A stretch of DNA of 64,000 bases from Betaproteobacteria bacterium (lineage in GTDB: Bacteria > Pseudomonadota > Gammaproteobacteria > Burkholderiales > SG8-41), in assembly GCA_900299145.1 (NCBI GenBank), contig OMIN01000124.1:32053-96052 (forward strand). The letters run 5' to 3'. How positions within the stretch are numbered: position 1 is the first letter of the stretch; every line of letters begins with the position of its first letter. Position numbers and translations under genes: made by a program. This document shows, piece by piece, positions 27,303 to 36,393 of the stretch. A model generated the notes under the pieces. That model was given only the letters and a program-made list of their open reading frames with translations. It did no database searches and was not told the DNA's origin.

Positions 27303-28301
27303 CTACTGCGGCTGTATGCCCGCCGCCTTGATCACCTTGGTGTATTTTTCCACGTCGCCCACCACCAGCCTGGTCAGCTCAGCGGGTGATGTACTCACTT
27401 GCGGATCAGCGCCATTGCGCTCGAACTGTTCTTTCATTTCCGGTGAGCGCGCGATGGACGCCAGCTCGGCGTAAAGCCGCTTCAGAATCGGCGCGGGCGT
27501 GCCCTTGGGCGCAAAGAATCCGAGCCACAATTGTGCGTCAAAGCCAGGGAACGTTTCCGCCACCGCCGGCACTTCAGGCAGCGCGGGCGAACGCTTGGGC
27601 GTGCCCACCGCCAGCGGGCGCAGCCGCCCCGCGTTGGCCTGCGGCAAAACCGCCGGCATGCTGCCGAACAACGCCTGCACCTGCCCCCCGATGGTGGCCA
27701 CGCCCGCCGGTCCATTACCGTTGAACGGCACGTGCACGACATCAATGCCCGCCGCGGATTTCAGCATTTCCATCGCCAGCTGCGTGGTGGTGCCGGTGCC
27801 TGCCGAGGCATAGTTCAGTTTACCCGGCTGCGCCTTGGCGAGCGTGATGAAGTCTTTCAGCGAATTGGCTTTTACCGCAGGGTTCACCACCAGCAGATAC
27901 GGCGTCGAAGCCACCAGCGTGATGGGCTCGAAATCCTTCACCGGATCATATTTCAAACTCTTGTAAGCGCCGACCGCAATCACGTGCGTACTCGTGGTGC
28001 CCATGGTCAGCGTGTACCCATCGGGCGTCGCGCGCGCGGCAATTTCGGTACCGATGGTGCCGCCCGCCCCGCCGCGGTTATCGACAACGACCTGCTGGCC
28101 AAGTTTCTCTCCGAGCTTTTGTCCGACCAGCCGCGCAATGATATCGGTAGAGCCGCCCGCAGGAAATGCAACGACAAGGCGTATCGGTTTGGAGGGGTAG
28201 GTTTGTGCTTGCGCCAGCGCGGACGCCGGAGCAGCCATCGCAATCATCATCGCCATCGCCGCACTTGGCGTCACATAGGGTAAGTATTTGTTTTTTAACA
28301 T
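27303..28301 (-). CDS. Bug/TctC family tripartite tricarboxylate transporter substrate-binding protein (1)
   Basis: 332 residues. GAGGAA precedes the ATG at 28301. The signal peptide runs to APASALAQ, and its first codons (MLKNKYL) are motif copy 8. The mature protein has the Bug sequence order: YPSKPIRLVVAFPAGGSTDI, VVDNRGGAGGTIGTEIAA, YDPVKDFEPITLV, NYASAGTGTTTQLAMEML and PGFDAQLWLGFFAPKGT. Bug proteins bind carboxylates or other small ligands in the periplasm; most lack a dedicated transporter. Downstream of a second Bug gene and a 2-hydroxyacid dehydrogenase on the same strand, probably one unit. Ligand not determinable. Confidence 0.93.
   Translation of the reverse strand: MLKNKYLPYVTPSAAMAMMIAMAAPASALAQAQTYPSKPIRLVVAFPAGGSTDIIARLVGQKLGEKLGQQVVVDNRGGAGGTIGTEIAARATPDGYTLTMGTTSTHVIAVGAYKSLKYDPVKDFEPITLVASTPYLLVVNPAVKANSLKDFITLAKAQPGKLNYASAGTGTTTQLAMEMLKSAAGIDVVHVPFNGNGPAGVATIGGQVQALFGSMPAVLPQANAGRLRPLAVGTPKRSPALPEVPAVAETFPGFDAQLWLGFFAPKGTPAPILKRLYAELASIARSPEMKEQFERNGADPQVSTSPAELTRLVVGDVEKYTKVIKAAGIQPQ
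28281..28300 (+). repeat. Junction motif copy 8, at the start codon of Bug protein 1
   Basis: TAAGTATTTGTTTTTTAACA, diverging in the last five bases. It runs opposite to the gene and overlaps its ATG, so it codes for MLKNKYL. A looser TATATTTGTAATTAAAATTG at about 28315-28334, between the two Bug genes, may be a decayed second copy. Confidence 0.65.
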
Positions 28302-28335
28302 ATTTCCTCGGATTATATTTGTAATTAAAATTGCA

Positions 28336-29391
28336 CTACTCGGGCCTTAACAATCCGGCCTTGATCAACTGCTTGAGTTTTGCTGTCTCGCCACGCACGA
28401 ATTTATCCATGTCTTCCGGCGTGCCGCCCTGAATTTCCAGCCCCAATTGATCGAGCCGCGCTTTAACGTCGGCAAGCGTCAGCACGCGGTTCACTTCGCG
28501 ATTGAGTTTTTCGATGATGGGCCGCGCGGTTTTCAGCGGCGCCGTCATGCCAAACCACACCAGCGACTCGGCGTCCTTGATACCACTTTCGGCGAGTGTC
28601 GGCACGTCGGGCAACAGCGGCGACCGCTTGGGGCTGGCCACCGCAATCACGCGCACGCGCTGCGCCTTGATTACCGCCTCGGCACTGACCGTGGTGGTAT
28701 GCATGCCTTGCACCTGGCCGCCGACCAAATCGGTCAGCGCTGGCGCAGTGCCCTTGTAGGGCACGTGCGTCACCGGCGCGTTGGTCGCGCCGAGGTATAC
28801 CGCGAGCCCAATGTGCAAACTGCTGCCGATGCCAGAGGAAGCCCACGCCACTTTTTTCGGGTTGGCGCGCGCGTAATCGGCAAGTTCCTTGCCATTGCGC
28901 ACCGGCACGCTGGGATGCGTGATCAGAATGAGCGGCGCGTAGCCAATGGTAATCACGCTGAGGAAATCCTCCGGCTTGTACGAGGCGCGGCTTGCCAGCA
29001 ACGGCGCGGTGATCGCCGGGCCGGGATTCGCCAGCAGCAGCGTATAACCATCGGGTTGCGCGCGCGCCACCGTTTCTCCGCCGACCAACCCGCCCGCACC
29101 GCTGCGGTTATCTATCACGAACTGATGACCCCACGCTTCGGTGAGCTTGCCGCCGATGAGGCGCGCAATCACATCATTGGATGCACCCGCCGGAAACGGC
29201 ACCACCCAACGCACGGGTTTGTTGGGGTAGCCCACGGTAGCGTCTGGCTTGACGGGTTGCGCGTAACTCACGCCTGCAGCTGCAAGGCCCGCCGCCGCCA
29301 GCAGCAACGTTTGCACGTTGCCTAACTTATTATTTGCGCGCTTACTTTTGAGCTTGCTTTCGAGCTTACTTTCGCGCTTACTTTCGAGCAT
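28336..29391 (-). CDS. Bug/TctC family substrate-binding protein (2) with a repeat-encoded N-terminus
   Basis: 351 residues. The start overlaps the last 14 bases of the upstream dehydrogenase gene. Residues 2-17 ([16 protein letters not shown]) come from four 12-base tandem units and give an unusually long, charged n-region before the hydrophobic core ([17 protein letters not shown]) of the signal peptide. The mature part is a normal Bug protein: [58 protein letters not shown]. It shares an operon with the 2-hydroxyacid dehydrogenase and Bug protein 1. No better start codon lies inside the repeat. Confidence 0.9.
   Translation of the reverse strand: MLESKRESKLESKLKSKRANNKLGNVQTLLLAAAGLAAAGVSYAQPVKPDATVGYPNKPVRWVVPFPAGASNDVIARLIGGKLTEAWGHQFVIDNRSGAGGLVGGETVARAQPDGYTLLLANPGPAITAPLLASRASYKPEDFLSVITIGYAPLILITHPSVPVRNGKELADYARANPKKVAWASSGIGSSLHIGLAVYLGATNAPVTHVPYKGTAPALTDLVGGQVQGMHTTTVSAEAVIKAQRVRVIAVASPKRSPLLPDVPTLAESGIKDAESLVWFGMTAPLKTARPIIEKLNREVNRVLTLADVKARLDQLGLEIQGGTPEDMDKFVRGETAKLKQLIKAGLLRPE
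29341..29388 (-). repeat. Tandem array, 4 x 12 bp, in the signal-peptide region of Bug protein 2
   Basis: Read on the minus strand: CTCGAAAGTAAG, CGCGAAAGTAAG, CTCGAAAGCAAG, CTCAAAAGTAAG. Each unit codes for four residues (LESK-like), so gain or loss of a unit keeps the frame. Confidence 0.8.
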
Positions 29392-30361
29392 TGGCCAACG
29401 CCTCCGGATTAATCACGTTGATCGGCTTGCCTTCAAGATACGCCACGATCTGCCCAAACGACGCGGTGAATTGCCCCTCATATCCGCCACGCTCCACATA
29501 GCCGATGTGCGGCGTACAAATGGCGTTTTCCATACTGATCAGCGGATGCGCCGCGCCCAGCACTGGCTCGTTCTCGAACACATCCACCGCCGCCATGCCG
29601 GGCCGGCCGAGTTTCAATGCTGCTTCCAGCGCGCCGGTTTCGATCAGCGGCGCGCGGCTGGTGTTGACCATCAGCGCGGTCGGCTTCATGCGTGCAAGGT
29701 CAGCCGCCTTGACGATGCCGCGCGTGCCGTCGTTCAGCCGCATATGCAGCGACATCACGTCGCATTCTTCGAAAAACGCTTCCTTGCTACGTGCAATCGC
29801 GTAGCCATCCGCTTTTGCGCGCTCGAAACTGCCCTCGCGCCCCCACACCAGCACCTTCATGCCGAACGCCTTGCCGTAACCTGCCACCACCGCGCCGATG
29901 CGCCCATAGCCATAAATCCCCAGCGTCTTGCCGCGCAGCCCTACGCCCATGGTTGATTGCCAGCGCCCCGCCTTCAGCGCCGCCACTTCCTGCGGAATCT
30001 TGCGCATCGCCGCCAGCACCAGCCCCCAAGTCAACTCCGACGTGGCATACGACGGCCGCCCCGGATGCATGTCCGAACACAGCAAAATGCCGCGCTCGGT
30101 CAGCGCCGGCACATCCACGTGCGGATACACACTGCGCTGGCTGATGATTTTGAGCTTGGGCAAACGTGCAATCAGCGGCGCGCGGATCGGCGTGCGTTCG
30201 CGAATCAACACCAGCGCCTCGGTGTCTTTCAGGCGCTCGGCAAGAACGTCCTCGTTCTTGGTGTGATCGTTGTAGATCGTGACGTTGTGGTTGGCGACGA
30301 GCTTGTAGGCATCGAGGCCACGAACGGCGTTTTGGTAGTCGTCAAGGACGGTGATGTTCAT
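29378..30361 (-). CDS. D-2-hydroxyacid dehydrogenase (phosphoglycerate-dehydrogenase-like)
   Basis: 327 residues. The NAD loop is [20 protein letters not shown]; catalytic Arg in [10 protein letters not shown], Glu in FENEPV and His in CTPHIGYV are all present. The N-terminal catalytic part ([21 protein letters not shown]) is that of a group found beside Bug receptors in Burkholderiales. The gene lies upstream of two Bug genes and overlaps the first. Motif copy 9 separates it from the VapC-like gene. A 2-hydroxyacid ligand for the Bug proteins is a reasonable inference, not shown. Confidence 0.86.
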   Translation of the reverse strand: MNITVLDDYQNAVRGLDAYKLVANHNVTIYNDHTKNEDVLAERLKDTEALVLIRERTPIRAPLIARLPKLKIISQRSVYPHVDVPALTERGILLCSDMHPGRPSYATSELTWGLVLAAMRKIPQEVAALKAGRWQSTMGVGLRGKTLGIYGYGRIGAVVAGYGKAFGMKVLVWGREGSFERAKADGYAIARSKEAFFEECDVMSLHMRLNDGTRGIVKAADLARMKPTALMVNTSRAPLIETGALEAALKLGRPGMAAVDVFENEPVLGAAHPLISMENAICTPHIGYVERGGYEGQFTASFGQIVAYLEGKPINVINPEALANARK

Positions 30362-30381
30362 TTTGGGGATTTATAAAAATA

Positions 30382-30401
30382 TCAATTAAAACAGATACTT
30401 A
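30382..30401 (-). repeat. Junction motif copy 9
   Basis: TAAGTATCTGTTTTAATTGA read on the minus strand, one difference, then TATTTTTATA. It lies 21 bases from the VapC-like stop and 21 bases before the dehydrogenase start, in the direction of transcription. Confidence 0.85.
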
Positions 30402-30421
30402 TAATTAAACAGTCGAAGTTG

Positions 30422-30838
30422 TCACGAATCCAGCCAAGGATTAAACAGTCTCACTTTGGCGCGTTGAAAATCGCCAACATTGCGCGTTACCAGCGTCATG
30501 CCGTGCACGAGCGCAGTCGCCGCAATCATCGCGTCGCGCTCGGGCATGGGGTCAGGCACGTGCAGACTCGCACACTGCCGCGCCACCGCGATTTCCAGCG
30601 GCAGAATGCGCCCCGAAAAATCCGGCAGCACCTGCGCTTCAAGCCAGATTCGCAACTCCGCGCCCTGCCGCTTGTCCCGGCGCTCCATACGCAAGACACC
30701 CAGTTCGATCTCCATCACAGTCAACGCCGACAGGTAAAGTTGATCCAGCGCAATCCGGCTTGCCCATTGCGCTACGCGTGCATCAGCTCGCGCCGGCTTG
30801 CGCAACTCCGACACGACATTGGTATCCAGCACAAACAT
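30422..30838 (-). CDS. vapC: PIN-domain toxin, VapC/FitB type
   Basis: 138 residues starting FVLDTNVVSELRKP, the PIN-domain acidic motif (first catalytic Asp). The second acidic residue is in the segment MEIELGV and the last in PERDAMIAATAL; TRNVGDFQ is the fourth block. Such proteins are Mg-dependent RNases that cut tRNA or other RNA. The ATG overlaps the antitoxin stop (TGATG), the usual coupling. Toxin activity is inferred from the family. Confidence 0.87.
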   Translation of the reverse strand: MFVLDTNVVSELRKPARADARVAQWASRIALDQLYLSALTVMEIELGVLRMERRDKRQGAELRIWLEAQVLPDFSGRILPLEIAVARQCASLHVPDPMPERDAMIAATALVHGMTLVTRNVGDFQRAKVRLFNPWLDS

Positions 30839-31095
30839 CAGTCGAAGTCAGGCACCTTGAGTATCGGCCCGCGCATGCGCGGCGGCTCGAAATCAAAGTC
30901 GCCGCCGTCGGTTTGCGCCAGCGCCTCAATCAGCGTCTTTTGCTTGCCGGTCAAGCGCTGATACTCCTCAATGCTCAACAGCACATGCGCCGGGCGGCCG
31001 CGATCAGTAATGATGACCGGGCCGCGCTTTGCCGCTTTTTTGGCGCCGCTGGTATCCTGATTGAATTCGCGGCTGGAGAGAGTCGTTATTCCCAT
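30838..31095 (-). CDS. vapB: Phd/YefM-family antitoxin
   Basis: 85 residues. The N-terminal half (SSREFNQDTSGAKKAAKRGP, VIITDRGRPAHVLLSIEEYQ) is the Phd/YefM DNA-binding fold; the acidic C-terminal tail (DGGDFDFEPPRMRG) would bind and block the toxin. GGAGG precedes the ATG. First gene of the pair, likely autoregulated with the toxin by binding its own promoter in 31096-31200, though I cannot identify an operator with confidence. Confidence 0.85.
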   Translation of the reverse strand: MGITTLSSREFNQDTSGAKKAAKRGPVIITDRGRPAHVLLSIEEYQRLTGKQKTLIEALAQTDGGDFDFEPPRMRGPILKVPDFD

Positions 31096-31287
31096 GATGG
31101 CCTCCGCGCAAAAGTAGTTACGTTACTACATTTAACCCCTGCCTTCAAGTTCATCGATTGATTCAACCCCCGCTTCAACCACCAGCCCAACATTTGGCGC
31201 CAAGCCATTTGACCTCACGCCAACCCGCCGGATACATTCGAGCGCCATGCAATACCAACCCAAAATTCCGTTGCAAAATCAAAGCCC

Positions 31288-32433
31288 ATGAGCGCCTGGG
31301 AACCCCACATCCGCGCCTTTCACGCCAGCGGCCGGCCCACGGTGCTGGCAATCACCGGCGGCGGCTCGGCGGCGATATCACGTCTGCTGGCCGTGCCCGG
31401 CGGCTCGCGCTCGGTGCTGGAGGCGGTGGTGCCGTATGCCAACGCATCCCTCGCTGACTGGCTCAAGCGCGAGCCCGACAGTTTTTGCTCCGCCGACACC
31501 GCGCTGATGATGGCCTCGGTGGCGTGGCAACGCGCCGCACGCCTTGGGGGCGAAAACTGTAACGTAATCGGCGCCGCGTGCACAGCCTCGCTCGTCAGCG
31601 ACAGCCCCAAACGCGGTGCACACCGCTGCTGGATCGCCACGCAGTCCGCTCACGAAACACGGCTCGCGCATCTGGAATTGAACAAAGGTGCGCGTTCCCG
31701 TGCCGAAGAAGAATCGCTCGCGGCAGACCTGATGCTGGCCACCCTGTTCGAGACCGCCGGGCAGGAGGCGCCGCCGTTGCCGCTGCTCGAAGGTGAAAGC
31801 GTGCAACGGCGCGTAACCCTCCCGCCAACCCTGATACGCGAAGTGTGGCACGGCGAGCGCTCGCACGTGTGGTCGCTGCCCGGCGGTGAAATCATTGGTC
31901 AACTGGAAAAACCGCCACGCGGATTGATCCCCGGCTCGTTTAACCCCGTGCATTCCGGGCACCGCGAGCTGCGCGCGGTGGCGCAGGAAATCCTCGGCGG
32001 CCCGGTGGCATTTGAACTTGCCATCGTCAATGCCGACAAACCGCCGCTTGATTTTCACTCCATCGATCAACGCCGCGCGCAGTTTGGCGCGGAACCACTG
32101 GTGGTAACGCGTGCGCCGCTCTTCATCGATAAGGCACGGCTTTTCCCCAATACCACCTTCGTCGTTGGCTACGACACCGCCGTGCGCTTAATAGACCCGC
32201 GCTTTTACGGCCAGTCAGCCACGCAAATGCACGCCGCCCTCAACGAACTGCGCGAGTTGGGCGCGCGATTTCTCGTGGCCGGGCGCCTGACGGATGCCGG
32301 CTTTTTGACATTTGACAGCCTTGCCGTGCCTGCGGCGTTTGGCGATCTATTCGCGAGCATTCCCGAGGCGCGATTTCGTGCGGATGTTTCGTCGACAGAG
32401 TTGCGCAGGTCGACGAGGGCCAACGCAGACTGA
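31288..32433 (+). CDS. Fusion of a CinA/PncC-like domain and an NMN-adenylyltransferase-like domain
   Basis: 381 residues. Residues about 1-160 resemble the CinA C-terminal (nicotinamide-nucleotide amidase, PncC) fold: TVLAITGGGSAAISRLL, then NVIGAACTASLVSDSPKRG. Residues about 205-375 carry nucleotidyltransferase motifs: PGSFNPVHSGHRE (the GxFxPxHxGH motif) near 211 and SSTELR at the end (the ISSTxxR motif). Both activities belong to NAD metabolism: PncC deamidates NMN and NMNAT makes dinucleotide from the mononucleotide. The whole is one frame with no stop. If both domains are active the product could be a single polypeptide for NAD salvage. Domain identity rests on motifs and the first domain is the less certain. 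Confidence 0.7.
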   Translation: MSAWEPHIRAFHASGRPTVLAITGGGSAAISRLLAVPGGSRSVLEAVVPYANASLADWLKREPDSFCSADTALMMASVAWQRAARLGGENCNVIGAACTASLVSDSPKRGAHRCWIATQSAHETRLAHLELNKGARSRAEEESLAADLMLATLFETAGQEAPPLPLLEGESVQRRVTLPPTLIREVWHGERSHVWSLPGGEIIGQLEKPPRGLIPGSFNPVHSGHRELRAVAQEILGGPVAFELAIVNADKPPLDFHSIDQRRAQFGAEPLVVTRAPLFIDKARLFPNTTFVVGYDTAVRLIDPRFYGQSATQMHAALNELRELGARFLVAGRLTDAGFLTFDSLAVPAAFGDLFASIPEARFRADVSSTELRRSTRANAD

Positions 32434-32498
32434 CGAACGAAGGCTGGTGGGGCAACAGGATTGCGCCCTGCATTTGCTTTGCAGCACAGCGACGCACC

Positions 32499-33740
32499 CT
32501 ACACCCTCTCCAAAATATGCAACCCCCGCACCCGATCCAGCAGATAAATCAACCCGCGATCATCCACAGTCACGTCGTTGCTCTGCACGCGCGGGCAGCC
32601 GGGTGGCGCATCGGGTAGAAAGTAGGCGACTTCTTTCGGCGCATGGGGTCTCGCAACATCAATGATCCGAAGGCCATGGGCAAACCACGCGACCGGGATT
32701 TCGGTGCCTGTGATGACCTCGCTTGGTTGATGGCAGCCGGTCATCGTAGGTTGCGGCTCGTCGGGCATGTCTTCGAGCTGGAAGGATGAAATCGGCACCG
32801 GGTTTTTCTCGTCGCTGATGTCCACCACCCACAGGAACGCCGCCGGATACGGCGTGTCGCAGCCTTCGAGCCGGCCCACGTCTTCATCGGACACGACCAT
32901 GATGTCGCGGCCCTGAATCTTGAACGGCATTTTCAGGCAGGTGTGCGTGGGCCACGGGAACGGCGGGCTCCAGTCGACGTGCGAGATCATTTTTGGCTTT
33001 GACATGTCTTCGATGTCAAGAATCACAAAGCCACCGTACCAATAGCTCGTATACAAACGGTTGCCCTGACGCAGGGGGTGATGGCATTTGTGATGTGAGC
33101 CCTTCCACGTCGGCTTTTCACCACCGGCCGCCCACTGGCCCGGCATATGCCAGCGGCCCACTTCTTCCGGCTTGGCGGGGGTTTTCATGTCAAGAATGAC
33201 GACGATGTTGCCGATGTAGCCGTCCATCGTCGGCGAAATGTAGGCGTAGCGCCCGTCGAAATCGAAGCGGTGCACGCCGCGCGCGTAGTTGGCGTTGCTC
33301 TTATCCGTAGCGTCCCAGTGCGTGATGAGTTTGTGCTTGGCCGGGTTGGAAATATCCCAGATCGACAGGCCGCCCGTGTAGCCCGCCGGTGGTGTCTCGC
33401 CTTTTAGCGCATGGCCGCCCAAAATTTCGCGATTGGTAATCATGATGTCGCCGTGCACGCGCACCTTGTGAGAATGCGTGCCGGGCGGCATGTTGATCTC
33501 GCCGATTTGTTTGGGATGTTTCGGGTCAGAGACATCGATTACCAGCGTGCCCGCCGGATTGCGCATATTGCCGACGTAGGCAATCTTGTTTTGCACCACC
33601 ACCTGCCCGCCACCGGCGCAGTCGAACCAGGCGTGCTTGCCGAACTGATCGTGTGAGTGCGTGTGGGCATGGTCATGCGCTCCCCCCCCTTGACGCACAT
33701 CCACGTAGGCGACTTCGCGAACTCCCTTGGCTTTGCTCAT
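32499..33740 (-). CDS. LVIVD-repeat beta-propeller protein with a His-rich N-terminus
   Basis: 413 residues from ATG 33740, with AAGGAAG upstream. Repeats of the form LVIDVSDPKHPKQIGEI, LSIWDISNPAKHK, FVILDIEDMSKPK, LWVVDISDEKNPV and LRIIDVARPHAPK mark a propeller of about six or seven blades. Residues 22-30 (HDHAHTHSH) could bind metal. There is no signal peptide. Several conserved His/Cys occur (SHHKCHHP, CHQPSE). The family (LVIVD proteins, selenium-binding-like) is functionally poorly known. An upstream frame to 33839 lacks family similarity and crosses the promoter. Divergent from the cyclase gene. Confidence 0.75.
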   Translation of the reverse strand: MSKAKGVREVAYVDVRQGGGAHDHAHTHSHDQFGKHAWFDCAGGGQVVVQNKIAYVGNMRNPAGTLVIDVSDPKHPKQIGEINMPPGTHSHKVRVHGDIMITNREILGGHALKGETPPAGYTGGLSIWDISNPAKHKLITHWDATDKSNANYARGVHRFDFDGRYAYISPTMDGYIGNIVVILDMKTPAKPEEVGRWHMPGQWAAGGEKPTWKGSHHKCHHPLRQGNRLYTSYWYGGFVILDIEDMSKPKMISHVDWSPPFPWPTHTCLKMPFKIQGRDIMVVSDEDVGRLEGCDTPYPAAFLWVVDISDEKNPVPISSFQLEDMPDEPQPTMTGCHQPSEVITGTEIPVAWFAHGLRIIDVARPHAPKEVAYFLPDAPPGCPRVQSNDVTVDDRGLIYLLDRVRGLHILERV

Positions 33741-33871
33741 GTTTGGCTTCCTTGACTGGACAAAAACTGGTGTTGAATCGTGTTGATTTATAATGTTTTC
33801 ATAGTATACGCATCGTAACGCAAAAAGCTGATGCGTCAAGCGCAGTAGCCACCAGAAATCGGGGACACACC

Positions 33872-34531
33872 ATGGCGTTCATCGGGCAGATTTATTCACG
33901 GGCTTCGGCTGACCGGCTTGAAATGTTGATTGAAGAGCGCCTGAAACCCGGCATGGATAAGGCGCGCATCGACAAGCGCATCTGGAATCTGTTCGGTGAG
34001 AGATGGGCCGTGTTGTACACCGATTTGTCGGGATTCTCGCGCAACGTCAAGGAATTCGGCATTGTGCATTTCCTGCAAACCATTTATGAATCGCACCGGC
34101 TGCTGGTGCCGGTGATCCAGTACGGCAACGGCATCCTGCTCAAGACCGAGGGCGACAGCCTGATGGTGATCTACCGCAGCGTGGATGACGCGATACGCAG
34201 TGCGATTGCCATGCAGCAACGTTGCCAGCGTCACAGCATTGATCTGCCCGACGAGGAAAAAGTGCTGCTGTGCATTGGCATCGGCTATGGCGACATGCTG
34301 CGCATCGGTGACCACGACGTCTACGGCGAGGAAGTCAACACGGCCTGCAAGCTCGGCGAAGACACCGCCAAGGCCCACGAAATCCTGATCAGTGATGCCG
34401 TGGCGAAAGCCGTCAAACTACCGAATGGCGCAACGCTGGAACCCTTTGACGGCGCCCCACCGGCCATTGGCGCAGCGTTCAGGGTGCGTTACGAAAAAGT
34501 GGTGTTATCGCGGTACTCCGAGGCAAAGTAA
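33872..34531 (+). CDS. Class III adenylate/guanylate cyclase-like protein
   Basis: 219 residues, a single catalytic domain. The first metal Asp is in LYTDLSGFSR, the second in LLKTEGDSLMVIY, where the Lys also matches the substrate-base position, and the downstream EEVNTACKLGEDT carries the conserved Asn. The usual Arg (AARL) is replaced by Lys. No membrane segment or sensor domain is visible, so control is unclear. It would make cAMP or cGMP. A cyclic-nucleotide-binding protein is encoded about 12 kb away (45597-46457), which could be a receptor, but that is only a possibility. The TATAAT-like AT-rich stretch at 33789-33794 is a promoter candidate. Confidence 0.8.
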   Translation: MAFIGQIYSRASADRLEMLIEERLKPGMDKARIDKRIWNLFGERWAVLYTDLSGFSRNVKEFGIVHFLQTIYESHRLLVPVIQYGNGILLKTEGDSLMVIYRSVDDAIRSAIAMQQRCQRHSIDLPDEEKVLLCIGIGYGDMLRIGDHDVYGEEVNTACKLGEDTAKAHEILISDAVAKAVKLPNGATLEPFDGAPPAIGAAFRVRYEKVVLSRYSEAK

Positions 34532-34570
34532 CCCTTCACACCGTATTCCGCGCGACGACCGCGCCGAGAA

Positions 34571-35539
34571 TCACTCCGCGCGTGCGCCCGAGGCCTTGAC
34601 CACTTTTGCCCAGCGCTGGGTTTCGGACTGTATGTAGGCCGCAAACTGCTCGGGCGTGCTGTACAACGCCTCAATGCCGGATTCCAGCAGTTTCGATTTC
34701 ACGTCAGCCATTTGCAGCACTTTTGCCAACTCGGCATTCAAGCGTGCGACGATTTCACGCGGGGTGCCGGCCGGCACGAACACGCCGTACCAGTTGCGCA
34801 CCTCGAAGCCCGGCACGCCGGCTTCGGCAATCGTCGGCAGTTCGGGCATGAGTTCAAACCGTTTGTCACCGGTCATCGCAATCGCGCGCACCTTGCCGCC
34901 CTTGATCGCGCCGATGGCGGTGGACACCGTGGAAAACACCGTCTGCACCTGCCCTGCCATCAAGTCCAGCATCGCTGGCGCACCGCCTTTGTAGGGCACG
35001 TGCACCATGTTCACACCCGTCAGCGATTTGAACAGCTCACCTGCCAGATGATCGGTAGCGCCGGGCCCGGATGAGCCAAACGACAATTCGCCAGGCCGCG
35101 CCTTGGCAATGGCAATAACTTCTTTCACGGTTTTCGCCGGCAATGACGGATGAACGACCAGTACGTTTAACGCATTGGCCACTTGCGTCACCGGCAACAA
35201 ATCCTTCACCGGATCGAACGGCAGCTTGCGATACAGGCTGACGTTTATCGCGATCGGGCTGATGGTACCCAGCACCAGGGTATAACCGTCCGGCGGTGAC
35301 TTCGCCGCCAGATCCACGCCGATATTGCCGCCCGCGCCGCCGCGGTTATCCACCAATACCTGCTGGTTCAACGCGGGGCCGAGCTTTTGCGCTATGATGC
35401 GTGACGTAATATCGGCGCCACCGCCCGGTGCGAACGGGCTGATAAAGCGAATGGGCTTACCCGGCCACGCCTGGGCATACGCAACAGCGGGCATGACAAC
35501 CGTCGTCAATACCATCAATAAAGTGGCAACAGGGCTCAT
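34571..35539 (-). CDS. Bug/TctC family substrate-binding protein (3)
   Basis: ATG at 35539 (a TTG at 35548, inside the motif tail, is rejected). Signal peptide to VMPAVAYAQ, then AWPGKPIRFISPFAPGGGAD, VLVDNRGGAGGNIGVDLAA, FDPVKDLLPVTQV, HVPYKGGAPAMLDLMAGQVQ and PGFEVRNWYGVFVPAGTP. About 322 residues. Motif copy 10 precedes the start by five bases and is followed directly by it. Ligand unknown. Confidence 0.93.
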   Translation of the reverse strand: MSPVATLLMVLTTVVMPAVAYAQAWPGKPIRFISPFAPGGGADITSRIIAQKLGPALNQQVLVDNRGGAGGNIGVDLAAKSPPDGYTLVLGTISPIAINVSLYRKLPFDPVKDLLPVTQVANALNVLVVHPSLPAKTVKEVIAIAKARPGELSFGSSGPGATDHLAGELFKSLTGVNMVHVPYKGGAPAMLDLMAGQVQTVFSTVSTAIGAIKGGKVRAIAMTGDKRFELMPELPTIAEAGVPGFEVRNWYGVFVPAGTPREIVARLNAELAKVLQMADVKSKLLESGIEALYSTPEQFAAYIQSETQRWAKVVKASGARAE

Positions 35540-35544
35540 AAAAT

Positions 35545-35564
35545 TCAATAAAAACAGATACTTA
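35545..35564 (-). repeat. Junction motif copy 10
   Basis: TAAGTATCTGTTTTTATTGA read on the minus strand, an exact match, followed by ATTTTATG, where the ATG is the start codon of Bug protein 3. It lies 11 bases after the stop of the upstream DUF599 gene. Confidence 0.9.
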
Positions 35565-35575
35565 CAGTATACCCT

Positions 35576-36307
35576 TCACATCTTCAGCAGTGGCGAATCA
35601 TCGTCTTCGACCAGCGCCTTCAACGTATTCGATTTGAATTCACGGTGATACAGAATGTAGATCACGCCAAACGTGGCAAACACCATCAGCCACGGATGCA
35701 GCAGCCAGGCCATCGCCGCCAGCGCAAAGTAGTAAGAACGCAAGCCGTGGTTGAAGTTGGAGCCCGCGTAGGAGGTGATGCGTGCGATGCGATTGATGTG
35801 CGCGGCGAATTGTTCAGGATCCCCCGCGGGCGTTTTGGGCGTGGCAGCCATCAAAATCCCGGAAAAACCCAATTGCCGTATCGCCCACGAGAACTTGAAA
35901 AACGCCACCACGAAAATCATTACCAGCAACAGCAGCTTGATTTCCAGCAGGCGCGTTGAAGCCCGCACCGTAAACGGCAGGCCCGACACCACGTCCTGCG
36001 TCTGCGGCACATAGCCCATGGCCGCAATCAATGCACCGAGGATGAGCATGGTGGTCGAGGCAAAAAACTGCGAACTGCGTGTGATGTTGCGCATCACGTT
36101 CACATCCATCATGCGGTTGTCGCGCTCGACCATGCGCACCATCCACTCGCGCCGGTAGCGATCCATGCTGTTGTGCAGGCTGGGCACGCGTTTGCCATGC
36201 CACGCCGCGAAATACACGTAAGCTGCCCAACCGCCGCCGAAGAGCAACACTGCCGTGAGATCGATCCACGTCAGGTCAAATACACTGAGAAACCCGGGAA
36301 TTGGCAT
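35576..36307 (-). CDS. DUF599 family membrane protein
   Basis: 243 residues from ATG 36307; the frame is open to 36529 but that prefix is not similar to the family. Four to five hydrophobic segments (residues about 10-30, 78-95, 115-130, 145-155, 200-225). The sequence SLHNSMDRYRREWMVRMVERDNRM and NFNHGLRSYYFALA are typical of DUF599 proteins, inner-membrane proteins of unknown function. It lies upstream of Bug protein 3 and could be in its transcript. Confidence 0.8.
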   Translation of the reverse strand: MPIPGFLSVFDLTWIDLTAVLLFGGGWAAYVYFAAWHGKRVPSLHNSMDRYRREWMVRMVERDNRMMDVNVMRNITRSSQFFASTTMLILGALIAAMGYVPQTQDVVSGLPFTVRASTRLLEIKLLLLVMIFVVAFFKFSWAIRQLGFSGILMAATPKTPAGDPEQFAAHINRIARITSYAGSNFNHGLRSYYFALAAMAWLLHPWLMVFATFGVIYILYHREFKSNTLKALVEDDDSPLLKM

Positions 36308-36393
36308 GATGCGGCCATTGTAAATCAATCGCGGCGAACACAGCGTGACTCGCTTACAATGAAGGTCCCTTTCCCACCCCAAAAATTCCATCC

